Source: Sporopachydermia quercuum (Eukaryota; Ascomycota; Sporopachydermiomycetes; Sporopachydermiales; Sporopachydermiaceae). From it: 64,000 nt of DNA. Where the stretch lies: contig BCGN01000003.1 in NCBI GenBank assembly GCA_001599295.1, positions 1,031,148-1,095,147 of the forward strand, written 5' to 3'. Both the position numbers and the translations under genes were made by a program. Each line of letters opens with the position of its first letter. The stretch's first letter is position 1. Positions 58,967 through 64,000 of the stretch are shown one piece after another. The notes under the pieces were generated by a model. The model did not search any database. It had not been told where the DNA came from and worked only from the letters and a program-made list of their open reading frames with translations.

Positions 58967-60319
58967 AGTAAAAGAGCTATAATGGTTACACTAAGAAGAC
59001 GTAGAAAGATGAGAAGAACAGAAAGGAAATGAAAGAAAGGAGCCAAAGAAGAGTTTGTTGAGTTACTGATAATTTTGGCATTTGCATTTGAGCCTGGATT
59101 GAAATTTGATCATCATGACTTCTTGAATTCAACCAAGCAGCGATAGGAATTGTGCCTGAGTCAGTAGGCTGTTCGTACGAAGGAACAATGATCTCAATAA
59201 TCAACAGCCAATTCTGTCGAAGATTCCGAGAAGAACGCGCAATAGAAGCATTGCTCTATGCCTGTGATGTTCTGCTGATGATAAATCTGACAACAGGGTG
59301 AGACCATTCGGTCAGAAGAAAAGTAGCATAAGAGATCCAGAGCTGTTGATGGCAAAGATGATGTGTAAATGCCTCAGAAGGACAGTTCATGCTCATATAA
59401 AATGGGCGAACCGTGATTTTATCATTTTATGCATATTAAATAATCTTACTTACTCATAATCATCAAAAGAGAAGAGCAACTATGATAATGTATCATACTG
59501 AATAATGTGTGTTTAATTGATGAAATCAACATAATAAAAGTACTAGTAAAAAAATTGAAAAATATACCAGCATATATTTCTGAGATTATCAATAATATAA
59601 ATCCCCTTGATTGTCCATTTTAAACCAAATGAATAAATGTCTTTGCCATTCACCTCTAAGATGAAAACTTTTACTATGAACCTAGAAAACTTGGATATGA
59701 GCTAAAAATTTATAGCAAAACTAAAGCATAAAAGAATTCGACTTATTGAGAGATGTACAGTAATTCTTCCACGAACTGCCATGACTATTTGTTAGATTTA
59801 CATTTTGAATAATAGATGAATTGTATCAAATAGTTTGAAACACGAACGATCTATTAAATAATGAGATATGCATTAATGGCAAGAAGATACGAATATCATA
59901 AGAACATATGATTGGTAGTATAAGCTAGCATTATATCTGTTGACTGTTTCGTGCTACTTGTACCACCAAGATAAAGGAAGAGATTACATTTATATATTTA
60001 CATTAGTATTTATTAGTTCTATCTATATTTCCATCATTCTAGTCAGATATTTGTTGGCAAATATTTACAATGCAATGCTATTTATTACAGACTCAGGATC
60101 TCCCATGCCATTCAACACCACAAGGAAAAGCCAAGAAAAGAATAGACAGCCACATCAATGTCAATCGAGCTTGCTCATCAGGATGATTGTATCAGAGAAA
60201 ATTCTAGTGATAGACTGCCGCTGTCAAGGCAAAAATTGAGCTAATGCCTAGGATAGATAGATGCAGTAGATAATACATTGTTCTAGTACTTTTTGGTGAT
60301 ATTTCATAGCAGACAATAG

Positions 60320-60352
60320 CAGCTGGTAACAGTTGGTAACAGCTAATAACAA
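60320..60352. repeat. Short tandem repeat, three 10-base units
   Basis: Units gctggtaaca, gttggtaaca and gctaataaca follow each other with slight variation. They are followed by repeated 'tgctatttt'/'actattc' strings to about 60395. Confidence 0.6.
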
Positions 60353-60871
60353 TTGTCAAATCCGATGCTATTTTATACTATTCTATGCTATTTTTTCATC
60401 TAAAATCATTATTGTTGTTGATGACCAGCATTGCCATATTGTAAGAACCATTGCAATTATATCAGCCAATTATCGACATCAATTTTAACTATTTTTTTAG
60501 CTGATAAATGACTGGAGAGTGACTGTTTACATGCTTGGTTGAAAGACAACAATTAATCAGACAGTAATNTCCTCGATCCATAATATATACTAGCAAACAA
60601 TGCATACAATTCACATAAACATAGTAATGAGTTGATTTCATCAAATGTTTGCCTGTCAACTTGACTCCTTCTCAAGCATTAATAGTTTACCAGTAAACTA
60701 GTCATTTGAGCATCAGAACCAGCGTCGAGTTGCCTGAAGTATGCTAGTTCGAAGGCATAATATATGATTGAATGGCATGGAATTTAAATTTTAGATGTAA
60801 GTCAATTGATGGAGAAGCATTTCTTCTTTTCTCGTTCTCCATTTTACCAGAGGATCAACACGAGATATTGA

Positions 60872-61440
60872 TTTACTTCAAATCAACACCCTGTTATACG
60901 ATCAATAGGCTTATACATCATCATCAACCAACTTAGCATCAATCGGGATACCCAACTGACATCTCCATTGAAAAAAAAAAGGAAACGCAGGTCTAGAAAA
61001 TTAGCCGATGATATTGCAGTTCTTTCTTCCGATGGACACCTTCCTAGATCTTTCATTAGCCGTTCCGTATTGAAAACCGATTCAGAAGCTGAACCAGAAG
61101 CTTACTGTTTGGCATTGAATTTATTACTTGAATTCAGTGTTTCTGACCAAAAGCGATATGGTGTACAACAGTAAAGGCATTGGAAATCAAGGCCGATGGA
61201 TATGAGATTACTGCCACGGAAACTGGTTTATCACTTTTAGTGATAGAAATTCATCACTGATTTGAAAGTAATGAGATTGAAGTATCAACGATAGGTATTA
61301 CAGCGGAAGCAGGCCAAAAAGCAAGCAAATTTGTCGCTGGTTCAAGACTAAGCAGCATGAATAGCCGCAATACTTTGGATTCTTCCTTTCCAGGAGATTG
61401 CGTCAACGCAAATCAGCGCAAATGGGAAGAAAAAGAGAAA
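60872..61440 (+). pseudogene. Possible decayed coding region
   Basis: An ATG-less frame is open for about 100 codons (60872-61174). It carries a basic run (KKKRKRRSRK) followed by 'LADDIAVLSSDGHLP', and its stop is TAA at 61172-61174. A second frame continues with protein-like sequence (ALEIKADGYEITATETG, then after one stop FESNEIEVSTIGITAEAGQKAS). The amino-acid mix is more protein-like than in surrounding AT-rich DNA. I do not recognise the family. It could be a host gene fossil, an exon of an unmodelled spliced gene, or chance. Confidence 0.3.
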
Positions 61441-61765
61441 AGNAGCGCCGATTGAACCTAATTCGGATATTCCTAATAAGGAAAGTCTCCGCAAGCTTCC
61501 GCAAGCCTCAATTCGCTATACTTCGCCGTAATTCCCATCAACAACGTGATCACAATTGATTGGCCCGAAATGCTCAACACGTAAACAGCTTTTTCAGTAA
61601 TTCAAAAGATAACTCAATCTAATGGTCTAAAGGCCTCTCAAACTGAACACTAACATAATACTGCTGTTGGTGATTGTTGATCAATAAATGCCATGGTAGG
61701 AATAATGGCCCTTTGCTGAATTTGAACCAGCTCAACAAACTGCTTACCCCAATTACTATAATCTC

Positions 61766-63801
61766 CTAATGTAAAAACTTCTTAAACATGTTTCTTTTCT
61801 TCTCTTTTTTAACTGACTTGTTCAGATTCCCACTAGTTTGAACTGGCATTGTTGTTGATCTACTGATAGGCTTCAGATCACTACCACTAGCATTGGTCTC
61901 CTTTATTGGTGTTATGCTTGATGGCGATACTGAAAGACTGCTATCAACTACACCAGGTCTCTGAGTAAGAGAATGAGTGACAAAAAGCTCCTTTGGAGCT
62001 TCTGAGGGCAAATTAGCATTCTTGAAATCAAATTGACTCCGAAAGGGTAATGTATCGTAAGGATGAGTTAAAAATCCAACGTCATTGACGAATTTGGACC
62101 CATTGGTGATAATAGCAGTACTGCCAATGCAAATATCCTTTTCAAATTCTTCACTGAGCTCATAAACACTGCGAATCTCTGAGTAGGTCATCCCACCAGC
62201 AATAAATATAAATATTCTTTGTTGCTGGTTAACTCTCACTGCANTTTTACCCCAAGCTGCTCTTTGCCGTTGGGTTTTCAATGATTTGTTCCCAGAATTC
62301 ATGGCTGAGTTGCCTCCAGCGCTATCACCATTGTCTTCGTTTTCTTCAATCAAAGGTCGGTCACGAATGTATGGGAACAAGGATTCTTTCAGTTTATTGG
62401 TCAATAAACTGGTTAAGCTTGTTTTGATAGCTGGTGAGAATCTAGCTACGGTATAAGAATCGTTTAATACACCATGAAGGAAATTCCCATATGTATTACT
62501 TGTTTTCACGTTCTGCTTAGTGATTTCCTTACCGAGAAGATTGAAGTTATACACAGCCTCCATTATCGAGTTAAAGTTATTGATACTAGCTGTTATTCTA
62601 TTAGAATCACCACCAGATGTATCAATGCAGTGTTTTAACAGCTTCTCGAAATCCTCACGAATGAGCCCTTTCCTATAAAGAGCATAAATAATCATCAGTC
62701 TTGATTTATCGTCTAAATTGCTGTTGTTATTAGCCAAGACTTGAATCAATTCATCAGCCAGATTCTTGACTCGTGATCCATTAGAATCGACTCCCTGAGC
62801 TATGCATAACTGTTCAACTTCTGCTAGATCCAGTAGTTTATTCATGCTTAGCTGTTTATTGCAGAAATCAATAAGATTGACATGCAAAGCAGCATTTCCC
62901 AAGCTTTGTTCGAACGATTTAATGTGAATAGCAGCATGAGACACGTCTTCTACTTTATTTGACTGAATTCGTTTATCCATTTTCTCTTTCTCCTGAGAAA
63001 CTTGCTTGATAAATTTACCGGCTTCTTCTCCCGCTTCTCCAATGTTCAAATGACGAATTTCTTTCCAATACTTGTCGCTGTCTTGTAAAGAACCCGATCT
63101 TGCTACTACGGTACCACTTTCATTCTCGGCTCTGTAATGGAAGGTATTTGGTGTTTTGGCATTAGGATTGCTTAGTTCTTCACACACATCGTAAGCTAAT
63201 GCTTGATAGGTGAATTCATGAAGTAAAGGAGCAAATAAATCAATAGATCTATCAGCTATGATAAAAACCGACCTTGGACGATTGGATTCTGGGGGGAAGT
63301 TTGAATTTTCTCTTGCGTAGTTGTCAAGACGTTCTTGGAACGTTTCAGCAATAACTTTTGATAGAACTGCTGCTTGGAAATTTGGGATTTCTGGCGAAAA
63401 GTATCGAATAATGGGATACTCACCTGTCGTTGCACATATTGATACCATACTATCAGCAATTTGGTTGATATACGACCGTAGAAATGATCCGCATGTTTTG
63501 TTGTAGAACACTTGGAAAGCAGTAGGCAGATCAAGGGTGAAAACTTTTGATTCCAAGGATTTGAAGGCAAGATAGAGTGTTTTATANGATTGGAGTTTCC
63601 CTGATGGTTTTAACGCAAGGATTAATTTGGATTCCAGATCCGATGTGATTCCAGGTAAAAGGAAGACAATAGCTGAGCGATAGCGGGAAGGATTTATGGA
63701 GAAATCTGCTATTAGACAAGCGATAGAAAATCTGCTTGGGTTGAGGATATAAATGCCAATGAAACCCCGCGATTTCCGAGGTTCTTTGATTTTTTCAACA
63801 G
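61766..63801 (-). CDS. SEC1: Sec1 (SM-family exocytosis protein), last exon; first exon outside the window
   Basis: The exon encodes about 678 residues of an SM protein: 'IGIYILNPSRFSI', 'ATTGEYPIIRYF', 'RPRSVFIIADRSIDLFAPLLHEFTYQALAYD' (marked by DRSIDLFAPLLHEF), 'IFIFIAGGMTYSEIRSVYEL' and a basic end 'KKEKKRNMFKKFLH'. A TACTAAC branch (63812-63818) and AATTAG acceptor place its start at 63801, reading (N)CT GTT GAA. Compared with S. cerevisiae Sec1 (724 aa), about the first 50-60 residues are missing. I see no matching exon before the window edge at 64000. Frame upstream of the acceptor soon meets a stop. Sec1 binds and stabilises Sso-Sec9-Snc complexes at the plasma membrane. Confidence 0.92.
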
Positions 63802-64000
63802 CTAATTGTGGGTTAGTATGGTGTAATATACTATTAAAGAGTGAATTGTAGGGGTCCAATGTTTATACGACAAAGTAGACAAAGTAGTATAAATGACAGG
63901 AAAGTGATAGTTAATGTGAATGGAAATGCTAGTGAAGTTGTAGATATGAGGGAGTTTGATGTGTTCATTGCTTGAGGAGAACCAAAAGTACTTGAGGTAC
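63802..64000 (-). other. SEC1 intron sequence running off the window
   Basis: These 199 bases lie upstream of the SEC1 acceptor on the minus strand. No Sec1-like N-terminal exon or strong donor (GTATGT/GTAAGT) is seen, so the first exon probably lies past base 64000. Confidence 0.5.

Larger units (their letters stand above)
58967..61765. other. Long convergent gap (2.8 kb)
   Basis: Both neighbours (the Q/N-rich gene and SEC1) end here, so no known promoter is needed. It holds a 10-base repeat (about 60320-60352), a decayed-looking coding patch (about 60872-61440) and AT-rich filler. No tRNA or intact gene is recognised. Confidence 0.5.

Noticed and set aside
59940-60239. 99-codon frame in the 59-61 kb gap
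   Set aside because: It has no ATG start and looks like translated AT-rich DNA.

Overview
This window is AT-rich nuclear DNA from a budding yeast (Saccharomycotina). Almost every gene has a recognisable Saccharomyces cerevisiae relative. Genes are compact and closely spaced, and the introns carry yeast signals (GTATGT or GTAAGT donors, TACTAAC-like branch points). Two tRNA genes are present. CTG reads sensibly as leucine where I could judge it (for example in the DPH6-like protein), so this is probably not a CTG-Ser lineage. Introns are more common than in S. cerevisiae: BOS1, SEC53, NUP2, SEC1, a CLB2-like cyclin, RPL6 and a mini-RRM gene all need splicing, often through very small first exons. 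Scattered single Ns look like heterozygous or ambiguous sites. I see no transposon, virus-like element, rRNA or CRISPR.

Layout. 0-8 kb: the C-terminus of a DIP2/CMR2-like protein, mitochondrial thioredoxin, an unrecognised small protein, a spliced single-RRM protein, a B-type cyclin and a DUF2470 membrane protein. 8-14 kb: tRNA-Val, an RSC1/RSC2-type chromatin remodeller subunit and a GH17 cell-wall glucanase. 14-28 kb: BOS1, FMP25, FMP32, SEC53, RPL10, BUD20 and OTU1, a region that interleaves two separate S. cerevisiae blocks. 28-36 kb: CYK3 (cytokinesis), YPF1 (signal peptide peptidase), NAT5 and an intron-bearing tRNA-Asp. 37-44 kb: a QDR3-like drug/polyamine transporter, FIG1 (mating) and MDJ1. 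44-56 kb: NUP2 divergent from RPS25, SEC9, DPH6 and RPL6. 57-64 kb: a glutamine/asparagine-rich orphan and SEC1, whose first exon lies beyond the window.

The genes form no single pathway. Recurring themes are secretion (SEC9, SEC1, BOS1, SEC53), translation (RPL10, RPS25, RPL6, BUD20, DPH6, tRNAs), mitochondrial biogenesis (TRX3, FMP25, FMP32, MDJ1) and cell cycle or cell wall (cyclin, CYK3, glucanase, FIG1). The places most worth a second look are: a promoter-like block with no gene inside an oversized convergent gap (48.9 kb); two hairpin-rich intergenic elements (15.8 and 25.4 kb); a tRNA-Asp intron; a pheromone-element cluster plus an overlapping upstream ORF at FIG1; and a decayed-looking coding patch near 61 kb.
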